Notes: a model not told the origin generated them from the sequence alone. A stretch of DNA of 64,000 nucleotides from Mycolicibacterium sp. CBMA 226 (GCF_009729075.1 NZ_VTGY01000022.1:62001-126000), one strand, 5' to 3'. Shown: positions 35,993-44,370, numbered from the stretch's first letter. Program-made: numbers and translations.

Positions 35993-36418
35993 TTAGTGGC
36001 TACGGCGAGTGATGTCATGGACGGCGAGCAGCGCGGCCGCAACCGCGGCCACATCTTGCAGCAGCACGCGCGCCGGCACCGTCGTCCAGACCACGTGGCC
36101 GGCGTGGTCGGCGTAGATCTCGCCGTCAGCCCACGGCCGGTCGGACAGCAGCACCCGCACAGACGGGCACCCCGCCTCGTCGCGCCCGACTACCGGCAAC
36201 TGAACGATTACGAATCCGCGCTGGCGCAGCAGCCCGGGTAGGACCGAGCCGAGCTGGGAGGCAACCGCCTCCTGGGAATGCTTGATAGTGGCTTCGGTGT
36301 GCAGGAACTTCTGGACCCGGGTCTCGCTCAATAGGTTGGGGACACCGGCCACGGCCTGTTCGATGGCGTAACGAGCTGGGTGTGTCCCTTGCGGGCGCCC
36401 GGAACCGTTGACGAACAT
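35993..36418 (-). CDS. hypothetical protein with SOS-box promoter
   Basis: 141 residues. The ATG at 36418 lies inside a LexA-box palindrome, and CATACT 7 nt upstream could be its -10, implying a leaderless SOS-controlled transcript. Sequence: FLHTEATIKHSQEAVASQLGS, RQRGFVIVQLPVVGRDEAG, then an alpha/beta end with AAVAAALLAVHDITRR. No family recognised. It is directly downstream of the relaxase gene (31 bp) but appears to have its own promoter. It may respond to single-stranded DNA during transfer. Confidence 0.65.
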   Translation of the reverse strand: MFVNGSGRPQGTHPARYAIEQAVAGVPNLLSETRVQKFLHTEATIKHSQEAVASQLGSVLPGLLRQRGFVIVQLPVVGRDEAGCPSVRVLLSDRPWADGEIYADHAGHVVWTTVPARVLLQDVAAVAAALLAVHDITRRSH

Positions 36419-36426
36419 ATGTTCGA
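36411..36426. promoter_or_regulatory. mycobacterial SOS (LexA) box
   Basis: The minus strand reads TCGAACATATGTTCGT; the consensus is TCGAAC-N4-GTTCGA, so one base differs. It covers the start codon of the 141-residue gene and lies between it and the relaxase stop. Confidence 0.7.
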
Positions 36427-36449
36427 GTATGACAGGCCGCCGTGAATTA

Positions 36450-39400
36450 CTACAGCTCCAGGCCGTCGCCGTCGATGCTTTGCGCGCGTTCCGCTGCGGC
36501 CGCTTCGGCGGCGCGCTCGATGCCTTCCATGATCCGCTGGTAGGACGCGGAGCGGCCGCGCTCGTCGGCGTTGTGCTGCTGCCACGCCGCCGCGCGCCTG
36601 TCGCGGCGTTGGTCATTGCGATCCAGCGGTGCGGCGATGTCGTCACCGAGCAGTTCGCGATCGGTGCGTTCGGCCTCGGCGTGCATCGTGCGCGCCCGGT
36701 CGTCGTTCTTGAGGATTTCGGTGAAGTGGTGCTCTGCGGCGTATTTGTTTCCGCGGCGCAGGGTGTGGATGTCTTCTCCGGCGACGACCCGGCCGTGCTC
36801 ATGGTCGGCTTCACCGGTCATCGGCTGGTAGATGTACGCGTGGTTTTCGTCTTTACCGCGGGTCATGCCGACATAGGCCATGGCGCGGCTGGCCGAGTCC
36901 GCCAGCACGGTCAGCGCAACACCTTCGGTCGTGGAGTTACCCACGGTGACGCCTTGGGCGGCGTGCAGCGTCGTGGCGTACCCGAGCGTGACGTGTTCAC
37001 GCAGATACTCGCCCTCGAACACCACGCGCGCTTTGTCAGTGAGTCGTTCGGCGGCGATGCGCCCACCCTTGGCGTCGACGCCGGCCACCACCCACCGGTT
37101 GCCGTTGCGCACCTGGTCGACCTGCTTCCCGCGCTGCTGCTCGTCGCCTGCGTGCACGGTGATGCTGACGTCGTTGTTGCGGCTGATGATGATGTCCCCG
37201 ACCCGCACGTCCTGGTCGCGCGCGACCCGCACGGTGGGCTTGGCCGGCGTGGATTCATCGGTGGCGACCTGCACGCTGGCGGCGTCGGCTTTGGTGTACG
37301 CGGTGTGCAGCTTGCGGTTGATAGCGTCGGCCATTTCCCAGCGGTCGCAGATGATCGCCGCGTCTTTCCCTTCAGCGCGGGCCTTCATGTAGGCCGCGGT
37401 GGCGTCGTCGGCCATCGCGATCTGGTCACCGGTGTGCAGGCGCCCGTGGGTGCGATACCAGCCCACCGCCTTCTTCAGGCGCTTGCCGCGCCCGTTGCGC
37501 AGCGCCAGCGATGCGTCGCGCTCGTCGGCTTGACGCATCCGCCATACCTCGCCGAGGCGCTGCGACCAGGGCAGGTCCGCGCACACCTGCTCGAACATGC
37601 CGCCGCGCTTTTTCACCGGCGCGAGCTGGTAGGGGTCACCGACCAGCACCATCTTGGCGCGCCCGACCGTGGCGCATGCCAGCAGCTTGAGTAGGTCGGG
37701 GGTACCGACCATGGACGCCTCGTCGACGACGATCACGGTGCGCTTGGTGACGTTGAGCTGGTGGTCGGAGATCAGTTTGAGCGCTTTATCCACGGTCAAG
37801 CCGCGGTCGCCGGCTTCGTCGCGCATCGCCTCATCGACCGCCTTACCGGTCGGCGCGAGCACCAGAACTTCCTTGTGGCCGCGGTGCGCGGCGGCGCGCA
37901 GCGCTTTGAGCGAGTGCGTTTTGCCGGCGCCGGCGGGCGCTTGCAGCGGCTGCACCAGCCACGGCGAGCTCGCGATGTTGGCGATCGCGCGCGCCTGGTC
38001 GGGGGACAGGTCCCCGAGGTCTTCTTCGTGCAGATCGAGCACCGTCGCGTTGTCGCGCTCATCGACCATCTGGAAAATCTGTTCTTCTTCCTTGATGACC
38101 GCCGAGACAGTGAGCAGTTCGTGGCCTTCGCGGTGATGCGCTTCGCGCGGCTCGCTGATCCGCAGACCCACGGTGTCCACGATGGTTTCGATCAGTGTGC
38201 GCAGGTCGCCCGGCGCGTCGACCGGGACCAGCGCGCCGACGAGCTCCACTAGGTCCGCGCGCGTGAACGCGGCCTTGTCGATCTGCGCGGCCATCTGCGC
38301 AATGCGCGCGCGATCAAGCGGCGGTCGCGGCGCATCTGGCTGGGCCGGCGCGTCCGCGCCGGGCCCGATTTCCGCGCCGGCACTGCGCGCAGCGCGGCGC
38401 GCGTCTTTCGCGTTCGCGCGCGTTTCGCGCCCTTGCGCGCGCTGCGTTGCGGTCGCGGCTTTGCGTCGTTCCTCGCGCGCGGTGAAATGTGCGTCGCGGT
38501 CCAGCTCCAAACCGCGCGCATCCGCGCGCCACATTTCCTTCAGCTGCTCCCACGACAGCGATTCCGCTTTGCGCGGCCGCGTCGCCTTTTGCGCGGCTGC
38601 GAGCTGCTGCGCGGTGGGTTCGCCGTCCACGATGACCAGGTTGTCGCGCGCCCATTCGCGCAGCCGCGTTGAGCGCTGTGACCACGCCTTGAGGCAGGCG
38701 CGCGTGACGCCGGCAATCTCGGCCATCCCCGAGTGCGCCGCGATGTGGTTCCACTCAAACCCGCGCATCAAGTACAGCTCGTGGCGCAGCACGGCCTGGT
38801 AGATGATCCCCGCGGCCTTGGCCTCGTGGTGCAGCGACTTGGAATCAATGGAGACCAGTTGACCGTCTGCGCGCGGCTGCCGGTTAGGCAGCACCACATG
38901 CGTGTGTAGGTGCGGATCACCGCACCGCGACGTTTCGTGCTGATACGCGATCGCCACCAGGCCCGGTAGCCGCTCGAGGTCCTTTTTCCCGGTCAGCGGG
39001 TTGTGCACCCGCGTGTAGCCGGCGTGCTGGTGCAGGTACTCCATCGCCGCAGAAACGGCCTTCAAATGGGCCTCGCCGATGATCTTTTCGTTCAGGTCAT
39101 CATGCAGCGCCCGCATCAGCGACACGCTCTTGGGCGCGGCGAACATCAGGTCAAACCCGTGTACCGACTCCTTGGTGAACGCCCGCCCGGATGCCTCGTT
39201 CGGGGCGATCCCATCATCGAGCCACCGGGTGACCTCGGCCCCGTCAGCAAACCCGCCAGCGAGCGCATCGGCGCTCAAACCGGTCAGCTCAGCGACCTGG
39301 CTTTTTTCTCCGACCACGACCCAGGTCGGTGTCCGGGTGTCTTTTTCTGAGTAGTACTCGCCCAGGCCGCCATTGGCGGACTGGCGATCCATCGCCGCCG

Positions 39401-39470
39401 ACTTCGCCTCGTTGGCGGTCTTTTCGTAGTAGTTGATGCTCCATCGACCCAGTCGGGAAATCGTCAACAT
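36450..39470 (-). CDS. MobF-family relaxase-helicase (TrwC/TraA type)
   Basis: 1006 residues from the ATG at 39470, preceded by AAGGGGG. N-terminal TrwC relaxase: nicking tyrosines in INYYEK (Tyr14/15), SVSLMRALHDD, and the HUH metal triad GDPHLHTHVV near residue 187. The C-terminal half is a RecD2-like helicase: Walker A PAGAGKTHSL near 510, Walker B VIVVDEASMVG, VLVGDPYQL, and a late MTRGKDENHAYIY motif. It nicks oriT, stays covalently bound and unwinds the strand for conjugation. An Ala/Arg-rich stretch (about 360-410) links the domains. Its oriT is expected just upstream. Confidence 0.95.
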   Translation of the reverse strand: MLTISRLGRWSINYYEKTANEAKSAAMDRQSANGGLGEYYSEKDTRTPTWVVVGEKSQVAELTGLSADALAGGFADGAEVTRWLDDGIAPNEASGRAFTKESVHGFDLMFAAPKSVSLMRALHDDLNEKIIGEAHLKAVSAAMEYLHQHAGYTRVHNPLTGKKDLERLPGLVAIAYQHETSRCGDPHLHTHVVLPNRQPRADGQLVSIDSKSLHHEAKAAGIIYQAVLRHELYLMRGFEWNHIAAHSGMAEIAGVTRACLKAWSQRSTRLREWARDNLVIVDGEPTAQQLAAAQKATRPRKAESLSWEQLKEMWRADARGLELDRDAHFTAREERRKAATATQRAQGRETRANAKDARRAARSAGAEIGPGADAPAQPDAPRPPLDRARIAQMAAQIDKAAFTRADLVELVGALVPVDAPGDLRTLIETIVDTVGLRISEPREAHHREGHELLTVSAVIKEEEQIFQMVDERDNATVLDLHEEDLGDLSPDQARAIANIASSPWLVQPLQAPAGAGKTHSLKALRAAAHRGHKEVLVLAPTGKAVDEAMRDEAGDRGLTVDKALKLISDHQLNVTKRTVIVVDEASMVGTPDLLKLLACATVGRAKMVLVGDPYQLAPVKKRGGMFEQVCADLPWSQRLGEVWRMRQADERDASLALRNGRGKRLKKAVGWYRTHGRLHTGDQIAMADDATAAYMKARAEGKDAAIICDRWEMADAINRKLHTAYTKADAASVQVATDESTPAKPTVRVARDQDVRVGDIIISRNNDVSITVHAGDEQQRGKQVDQVRNGNRWVVAGVDAKGGRIAAERLTDKARVVFEGEYLREHVTLGYATTLHAAQGVTVGNSTTEGVALTVLADSASRAMAYVGMTRGKDENHAYIYQPMTGEADHEHGRVVAGEDIHTLRRGNKYAAEHHFTEILKNDDRARTMHAEAERTDRELLGDDIAAPLDRNDQRRDRRAAAWQQHNADERGRSASYQRIMEGIERAAEAAAAERAQSIDGDGLEL

Positions 39471-39897
39471 CGGCGACAACCCCCTTACTGAAACGGTCAC
39501 GGCGGCAGCCGGGGACGGGCGGTTGTGGACGCGCCCCGCGCGGCCACGACCAGTCTTGCACATCTTGTGCCAATGTGCCCGAAGTCTAAATGGACGGGAG
39601 CATGGTGTGGCGTGCGGGGTGTGAACAGAGGGGGTAGGTGGGGTTGGAGTGGTGCCTGTATGTGGTGAGGGGCGGGGTTAGGGTGAGGTGGATGTGAGAG
39701 ATATGGGTCTGGGGTGGTGGAGATGGTGAGGGGCGTGAGTGAAGGTGCTAAGGGGCGCCGGAGGCGCGCGGCTCGCGCGTCGACGGCGCCCGAGGTCTTT
39801 GGTCGGATGTGCCGAATGGTTGGGCGTGGGTAGTTGCCTGGTGGTCGTGAAGGTCTGGGGCTGCTGATGAGGCTGGCTAACTGAGGAAGGTTGGGCG
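39471..39897. other. G-rich region upstream of relaxase, candidate oriT
   Basis: From about 39600 to 39760 the + strand is strikingly G/T-rich (runs such as GGGGGTAGGTGGGGTTGG and GGTGAGGGGCGGGGTTAGG), followed by a GC-rich inverted repeat (GGGGCGCC...GGCGCC, 39752-39792). There is no gene. MobF oriT sites normally sit just upstream of the relaxase gene; no nic site could be assigned by eye. Confidence 0.4.
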
Positions 39898-40011
39898 ATG
39901 GTCAAGATCAGAGTGGGTCTGGCTGCTGCTGGAGTGCTGCTTTTGGTGATGCTGTGGCTGGTTGTCAGTCATTCGGTGGACTGGGCGGTGACCGACGTAC
40001 TGAAGGTGTAA
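39898..40011 (+). CDS. 37-residue membrane peptide
   Basis: MVKIRVGLAAAGVLLLVMLW continues as VVSHSVDWAVTDVLKV. One membrane helix (about 6-24) with basic N-terminus, and GAGGAAGG nine nt before the ATG. It is on the strand opposite to all surrounding genes, divergent from the relaxase across the G-rich region. Too short for routine annotation; the ribosome site and clean helix make it credible. Might be a small entry-exclusion or transfer-related peptide, but that is a guess. Confidence 0.5.
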   Translation: MVKIRVGLAAAGVLLLVMLWLVVSHSVDWAVTDVLKV

Positions 40012-40081
40012 GCGCGGCCGGCGAGTAGGTGCGGCAGCACCACGAGGTCGGCATCGCGCGGAACACCGCTGTACCGGGCGC

Positions 40082-40123
40082 AAAAAAAGGGGGCCGACCC
40101 ACTCGGGTGAGTGGGTCGGCCCC
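40082..40123 (-). terminator. intrinsic terminator, cassette E
   Basis: Minus strand: GGGGCCGACCCACTC stem, ACCC loop, matching GAGTGGGTCGGCCCC and seven Ts. It lies 14 bp after the stop of the 84-residue gene. Confidence 0.85.
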
Positions 40124-40136
40124 GCTGGTTTGTGGG

Positions 40137-40391
40137 TCAGTGTCCGTTGATCCATTCGGCGACGGCGGTGGTGAGGGCGTCGGTGGCGTTGGTGTCGATG
40201 ACGGTGACGTTGGTGCTGGCGCCGTTGGCGCCGCGGTAGGTGCCTCGGGCGGCGTCGGCGCCGAGGTCGGTCCAGGTGATCTGGTGGCCGAGGTTGTCCT
40301 GTGCGGTGAACATCGCGTCGAGCAGGGAATCGACGGGCTCGGTGAGGCTGGTGATGGTGTGGTTGGTGATGATGGCGGCGGTGATGGACAT
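40137..40391 (-). CDS. small hypothetical protein, cassette E
   Basis: 84 residues: MSITAAIITNHTITSLTEPV, then GHQITWTDLGADAARGTYRG, ending TTAVAEWINGH. Acidic, beta-alpha fold likely, no cysteine or signal. It is the only gene between a hairpin leader (40487-40555) and a strong terminator. No family recognised. Confidence 0.7.
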   Translation of the reverse strand: MSITAAIITNHTITSLTEPVDSLLDAMFTAQDNLGHQITWTDLGADAARGTYRGANGASTNVTVIDTNATDALTTAVAEWINGH

Positions 40392-40486
40392 GGGGGTCCG
40401 CTCTCGGTTGTGGTGCGCTGCGGGTCAGCGCTGGGGAGCGGCTATGGAAGGAGTTGGCCGTGTTGTCCACCCGGGAGGCCAGGGGC

Positions 40487-40555
40487 GGCCGGCGGATTTG
40501 GCGCCCGCGAGCGGTAGCGAGCTGGTTGGGCGACAAATGTCCTCCGCCGCCGGCC
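40487..40555. repeat. leader hairpin with GAGCGGTAGCGAGC loop
   Basis: Left arm GGCCGGCGGATTTG, right arm CAAATGTCCTCCGCCGCCGG, closing around GCGAGCGGTAGCGAGC. The outer arms are the same as in the hairpin at 44961-45029. It lies 96 bp upstream of the gene at 40137-40391 (minus strand). Confidence 0.7.
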
Positions 40556-40712
40556 GCGCTGCAGCCGGGAGGGTTGACTGCGGCCGGACCTTCCATATGC
40601 TGAGCGACCTGCTGACTGGTTGTGGTGAGTGGGCGGGTGGTTGCGCCCACCGTCAGGTGGGCTGTCGCTGGTCGCACTTGGTGCGCCGGCGCGCACGCAG
40701 GGCGACTCGGAA

Positions 40713-40765
40713 GAAAAAGGGGGCCCGGTCGAGTGGCCTCCGTGTGGAGGGCTCGACCGGGCCCG
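40713..40765 (-). terminator. intrinsic terminator, cassette D
   Basis: Stem GGGCCCGGTCGAG / CTCGACCGGGCCC with an inner CCTCC/GGAGG hairpin, followed on the minus strand by TTTTTCTT. Immediately after the DUF4192 gene. Confidence 0.85.
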
Positions 40766-40775
40766 GGTGGTGGGG

Positions 40776-41711
40776 CTAGCGGCGGTCGCCGCGGAGTATG
40801 CGCAGAACCTGTTCGGGGGAGACGCCGTTGTACAGGGCGGTGTCGAGCAGCTGGGCCAAGATGACGTCGGGCTCGTCGAGCTCGGCGGCGATCCGCTGGA
40901 CGGTTTCGAGCGCGATTCCGGCGCGGAGGGCGTCGTAGGCGGTGAAGAAGAGCGCCGCGGCGATGGTGAGTCCGGTGATGCGGGCTTGGCCACGCATGTG
41001 CGCGGACATGGTGGTCCACATGTGCGCAGCGGCTTCGGCGTCCTCGAGGCCGAGAGCGATGAGGGCGTCGCGGACGCGGGGGTCGCTGATGTGGTGGGCT
41101 GCCTGGGCGATGACCCGCAGGGCGGGGGCGCTGCCGGTGTTGGTGGCGGCCGCGATCTGCTCGATGGTGTCGAGCAGTCCTTCGGGGTCGTCGTTGACGG
41201 CGACGGGAGGAACTGGGCGGTCGGATTCGGAGAATTCGGCGACGAGGGCCTCGCGGCTGGGGGCGATGCGGCGGCCGCGGGCGACGGCCATGGCGGTGTA
41301 CGTCGCGTCTGTGTAGGCGACGTGCTGACCGGTGTCGCCGGTGTCGAGGTCGCTCCATGTGCCGGCGGTCTCCAAGGAGTGGGCGTGGATGCGCTTGAGA
41401 ACGCGGATTCCGCGTTCAGTGAGGGCGTCGCGCACTGCATCGAGCAGGGTCGCGGCGTGGTCTGCCAGCGAGGGGCCGCAGATGGCGATGAGGATCGCGC
41501 CGGGCGCCTTCGCCGCGGTGAGGCCGAACTTGTCGGCGAGTTCGTGGGCGCGAGCGAGGTCGATGGAGGCCTCGATGGTGTAGGTGCGTCCGATTGTGAA
41601 GGGGACAGTGGTCGTGGTGGTGGTGACGACGCTGATCGCGGCGTGGGGGACGTAGCCGATAACGGCGGGCAGGTTGGCCAGCAGGTCGGCGGCGGTGATG
41701 ATCTGGGTCAT
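40776..41711 (-). CDS. DUF4192 family protein, cassette D
   Basis: 311 residues. DUF4192 hallmarks are present: start TAADLLANLPAVIGYVPHAA, VVTTTTTTVPFTIGRTY, AILIAICGP, then the helical C-terminal half ARITGLTIAAALFFTAYDAL and VSPEQVLRILRG. DUF4192 proteins are common in actinobacterial chromosomes and plasmids; the role is unknown. The leader contains the 217-bp repeat and the gene ends in its own terminator. GGAG upstream of the ATG. Confidence 0.88.
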   Translation of the reverse strand: MTQIITAADLLANLPAVIGYVPHAAISVVTTTTTTVPFTIGRTYTIEASIDLARAHELADKFGLTAAKAPGAILIAICGPSLADHAATLLDAVRDALTERGIRVLKRIHAHSLETAGTWSDLDTGDTGQHVAYTDATYTAMAVARGRRIAPSREALVAEFSESDRPVPPVAVNDDPEGLLDTIEQIAAATNTGSAPALRVIAQAAHHISDPRVRDALIALGLEDAEAAAHMWTTMSAHMRGQARITGLTIAAALFFTAYDALRAGIALETVQRIAAELDEPDVILAQLLDTALYNGVSPEQVLRILRGDRR

Positions 41712-41747
41712 GGTGGTTCTCCGTTCGTTGGAGGGATGTGTGCGCCG

Positions 41748-41964
41748 GTCAGCGCTGGGGGTGCAGGGGATTGGGCGCCGGGATCGAGCGAGTCAATCGA
41801 CCGGGGACTGGGCCGGTATGCGGCGAATTTCGGCCCCGGCGTGGGCCGGCGCCGAAGGCGCCCGGGGCCCGCGCTACGGGTAAGGGCCGAAATAGTCACT
41901 CGGTGCGCCGCTACCGGTTTAGGCACCGCGTCTTGACGCGCCGATCGCCCTTGGCGCCCAATAC
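41748..41964. repeat. 217-bp direct repeat, copy A (leader of DUF4192 gene)
   Basis: Differs from 43992-44208 at only four positions. Contains a long imperfect hairpin with arms ATTTCGGCCC / GGGCCGAAAT around GGCGCCGAAGGCGCC. It ends 37 bp before the ATG, so it is the promoter/leader of the minus-strand gene. It has no coding sense. Confidence 0.85.
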
Positions 41965-42051
41965 AGTTGGCGCCCAGCTGACAGAGAAGTAGGTGAGTGG
42001 CTACGGACCAAGCAGCCCACCGGAGGTGGGCTGGGTTGGCGGGTCGCTGAG

Positions 42052-42087
42052 CAAAAAGAAAGGCCCCGCCGATGATGGCGGGGCCTT
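42052..42087 (-). terminator. intrinsic terminator, cassette C
   Basis: Minus strand: AAGGCCCCGCC, loop ATCATC, GGCGGGGCCTT, then TCTTTTTG. It lies 12 bp after the stop of the 106-residue gene. Confidence 0.85.
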
Positions 42088-42098
42088 GTGGTGGCGGG

Positions 42099-42419
42099 TC
42101 AGTGGATCGTGTACCCGGCGCCGGCCAGGGCGGCGGTGGCGGTGTGGATTCCTCGGCCGCCGGCGACGTCGTCCCAGTCCAGGAGCAGGCCTTCGCCTTC
42201 GAGGCCGTAGACGTTGGTTTCGATGCCGAATTCGGGTGCGTGGTCGGAGTTGTCGTTGGTGGCCACGACGACGGCGGTGTAGCCGCGCAGGGCGGCGCTC
42301 AGCAGGTACAGCTGGGCGTCTCCGGTCCAGTCGATGATCCGTTTGTCGTCTTTGGCGTGGACGAGTCCGGCGGCGGGGCCGAGGTGGCGGGCGCGGCCGG
42401 TGGTTGTGTTCTCGGGCAT
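42099..42419 (-). CDS. small hypothetical protein, cassette C
   Basis: 106 residues with AAGGAAACCTC before the ATG. Features: ARHLGPAAGLVHAKDDKRII, then LRGYTAVVVATNDNSD and GEGLLLDWDDVAGG. Acidic, soluble, no known family. It follows the 26-residue frame at 42497-42577 by 77 bp in the same cassette. Confidence 0.7.
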   Translation of the reverse strand: MPENTTTGRARHLGPAAGLVHAKDDKRIIDWTGDAQLYLLSAALRGYTAVVVATNDNSDHAPEFGIETNVYGLEGEGLLLDWDDVAGGRGIHTATAALAGAGYTIH

Positions 42420-42496
42420 GAGGTTTCCTTTCGGATTGGTGTACGTGGTTGGGCCGGTGAGGACCTGGGGGGCAGGCCCTCACCGGTGGGTGGAGT

Positions 42497-42577
42497 TCAG
42501 AAGCTCGGGGTGTCGGTGTCGGTGTCGAGTTCGGCCAGCAGCAGGTCCGAGGAGATGCGGGCTTCGGTTTCGGTCAT
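42497..42577 (-). CDS. 26-residue acidic peptide, cassette C
   Basis: Reads MTETEARISSDLLLAELDTD and ends TDTPSF. The context before the ATG (ACGGACACCACC) resembles that of neighbouring starts (ACCACCATG at 41711 and 44857), although no strong Shine-Dalgarno is present. It is the first frame after the large leader hairpin. Could be a leader peptide or a small protein. Confidence 0.45.
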   Translation of the reverse strand: MTETEARISSDLLLAELDTDTDTPSF

Positions 42578-42650
42578 GGTGGTGTCCGTTCTGTGTGTGG
42601 TTGGCTGCGCGGGTTAGCGCTGCGCTCAGGGCGGACTGAGATCGGGATGC

Positions 42651-42902
42651 TGTGTCAAACTCACCGGGGGGCCGGCGCTGGTGTGTGGGGAATTTCGGCG
42701 TCTGCCGGCCTTGGTGCTGGGGCGATTCCGTGGACGCGTGGGTGCTGGCGGCTCGGGTCCGCGGCCACGCTTTTCGGCCGTGGGCCAGCCAGCGCCCGGT
42801 GAAGCGTCCAGGGAAGCGGTGAGCCCCAGCACCTTTGGGGCCGGCAGACGTCGAACTAGGCCTCGCTCCCCACCGCCAGTTCCGGCCTGAGGGGTTTGAC
42901 AC
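42651..42902. other. large nested inverted repeat, leader of cassette C
   Basis: Outer arms GTGTCAAAC (42652-42660) / GTTTGACAC (42894-42902). Inner arms CGTCTGCCGGCC (42699) / GGCCGGCAGACG (42839) and GGTGCTGGGGC (42713) / GCCCCAGCACC (42823). The loop of about 100 bp is GC-rich and holds no gene. It plays the same positional role as the other leader hairpins. Confidence 0.75.
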
Positions 42903-43092
42903 GCTAAATCCCGAGCTCAGTACGATCGGGGCGCGCTAACAGCAGCAAGGTGAGGCTAGGCACCCAATGGCGAGTGGGCACCCGGTGAGCACGCGGGTCC
43001 TTCACTGCCGCCGGCAGGCGGCATGGTCTGCGGCCGCCAGGCCCGCAGACACCCGCACCAACCGGCCCAACCCGAACACCTAAGGCCCGCAA

Positions 43093-43128
43093 GCAAAAAG
43101 AAAGCCCGCCAGCATCGCTGACGGGCCC
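43093..43128 (-). terminator. intrinsic terminator, cassette B
   Basis: Minus strand: GGGCCCGTCAGC, loop, GCTGGCGGGC, then TTTCTTTTTG. It lies 14 bp after the stop of the 81-residue gene. Confidence 0.8.
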
Positions 43129-43142
43129 TCTCTCGGTGCTGG

Positions 43143-43388
43143 TCAGTCACCGGCTGTGGTGCGGGCGACCTGGGCGCGGACCCGGTCGAGGTAGGCGATC
43201 AGTTCGTCGGCGGGCCCGATGAGTGCGAGGCCGTCTCCGTTGGTGTTGACCAGGTCCAGTTGCCAGATCGGCGGATGAGGCCGCGCGGCGTCGGTGACAT
43301 CGAGGTATTCGTCGGTGTCCGCACGTTCGGCCGGGTTGATGCTGGCGAGGCCGGTGCGGGCGTGGCCCCACTCGAGGTGGTTACTCAT
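43143..43388 (-). CDS. small hypothetical protein, cassette B second gene
   Basis: 81 residues, ATG after AAAGGAAG. MSNHLEWGHARTGLASINPA, then PIWQLDLVNTNGDGLALIGP and a last helix (ADELIAYLDRVRAQVARTT). Soluble, no family known. It starts 32 bp after the preceding gene and precedes a terminator. Confidence 0.7.
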   Translation of the reverse strand: MSNHLEWGHARTGLASINPAERADTDEYLDVTDAARPHPPIWQLDLVNTNGDGLALIGPADELIAYLDRVRAQVARTTAGD

Positions 43389-43420
43389 GGTGACGCTTCC
43401 TTTCGGTTTGGTGCGGCCGA

Positions 43421-43954
43421 TTAGCGGCCGGACTCGTATTGGTCGATGACGTAATCGGCGGCGCCGGTGGGTCCGGCGAAGCGTCGTTCTTGCAGCTGGC
43501 TGTCGACGAACAGGTGCCAGATCGGGTTGAAGGTGTCCAGGTCGTAGGAGGAGCGCAGCTCGTAATAGTGGGCGTGGCCGATGGACACGAACCGCGTACC
43601 GGAGGGGATGACGGTGTGAGAGTGGACGACTCGTCCATCGGTGTGGTGCCAGGTCAGGTGTCCGGTCTGGAATGTGCGGATGCGGGATCGGAGGCTGGCG
43701 ATGTTGTGGACGGTTTCGGCTTCGCCTTCGGCGACGAGTTGGCCGGCGTCGGTCATGGCCCGCACGTGGGTGCTGCGTCCCCAGACGTGGGCGACTTGGT
43801 GGACGGTGATGTGGTAGCCGTCGATCGGCTTGCGTTCGCGGACGCCGTCGAACTCGCGGTAGAGCGTGTCGCTGGCGATGCCGCGGAGGCGATCGGCCAA
43901 GTGGTAGGTCCGCGGGGTGGTGGTGATCGCGCCGTTCGTCTTGATCTTGGGCAT
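43421..43954 (-). CDS. hypothetical protein, cassette B first gene
   Basis: 177 residues with GGAG upstream of the ATG. His/Tyr/Arg-rich: DGYHITVHQVAHVWGRSTHV, TGHLTWHHTDGRVVHSHTV, SIGHAHYYELRSSYD. The many His residues suggest metal or nucleic-acid binding but no motif is complete. The leader carries copy B of the 217-bp repeat. Confidence 0.7.
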   Translation of the reverse strand: MPKIKTNGAITTTPRTYHLADRLRGIASDTLYREFDGVRERKPIDGYHITVHQVAHVWGRSTHVRAMTDAGQLVAEGEAETVHNIASLRSRIRTFQTGHLTWHHTDGRVVHSHTVIPSGTRFVSIGHAHYYELRSSYDLDTFNPIWHLFVDSQLQERRFAGPTGAADYVIDQYESGR

Positions 43955-43991
43955 TGCTGTTCTCCGTCTCGGATCGTGATGTGCTGCGCTC

Positions 43992-44208
43992 GTCAGCGCT
44001 GGGGGTGCAGGGGATTGGGCGCCGGGATCGAGCGAGTCAACTGACCGGGGACTGGGCCGGTGCGCGGCGAATTTCGGCCCCGGCGTGGGCCGGCGCCGAA
44101 GGCGCCCGGGGCCCGCGCTACGGGTAAGGGCCGAAATAGTCACTCGGTGCGCCGCTACCGGTTTAGGCACCGCGTCTTGACGCGCCGATCGCCCTTGGCG
44201 CCCAATAC
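43992..44208. repeat. 217-bp direct repeat, copy B (leader of cassette B)
   Basis: Nearly identical to 41748-41964, in the same orientation, and in the same position relative to a minus-strand start codon (ends 38 bp before the ATG at 43954). Homologous recombination between the copies would delete 2.2 kb. Confidence 0.85.
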
Positions 44209-44329
44209 GCTTGGCATCCCTGCTGACAGGAAAATCGGTGACCACAGGCCCAACGAAAAGCGCCCACCGCCAGGTGGGCATCGCCGGCCGCACCTCGTGC
44301 GCCGGCGCCTGGCCGGCGTGGGCCCGACG

Positions 44330-44370
44330 CAAAAAAAGGGGGCCCGGCCAACCTTTCGGCCGACCGGACC
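44330..44370 (-). terminator. intrinsic terminator, cassette A
   Basis: Minus strand: GGTCCGGTCGGCC, GAAA-type loop, GGTTGGCCGGGCCCCC, then seven Ts. It lies 14 bp after the stop of the zinc-ribbon gene. Confidence 0.8.

Noticed and set aside
39877..41358. 493-codon minus-strand frame across cassettes D and E
   Set aside because: Arg/His/Pro-rich shadow translation; it runs through a terminator, a leader hairpin and the DUF4192 gene in another frame.
42651..42902. possible tRNA or rRNA gene in the structured leader
   Set aside because: Arms are far longer than tRNA stems and no T-loop or anticodon pattern is present.
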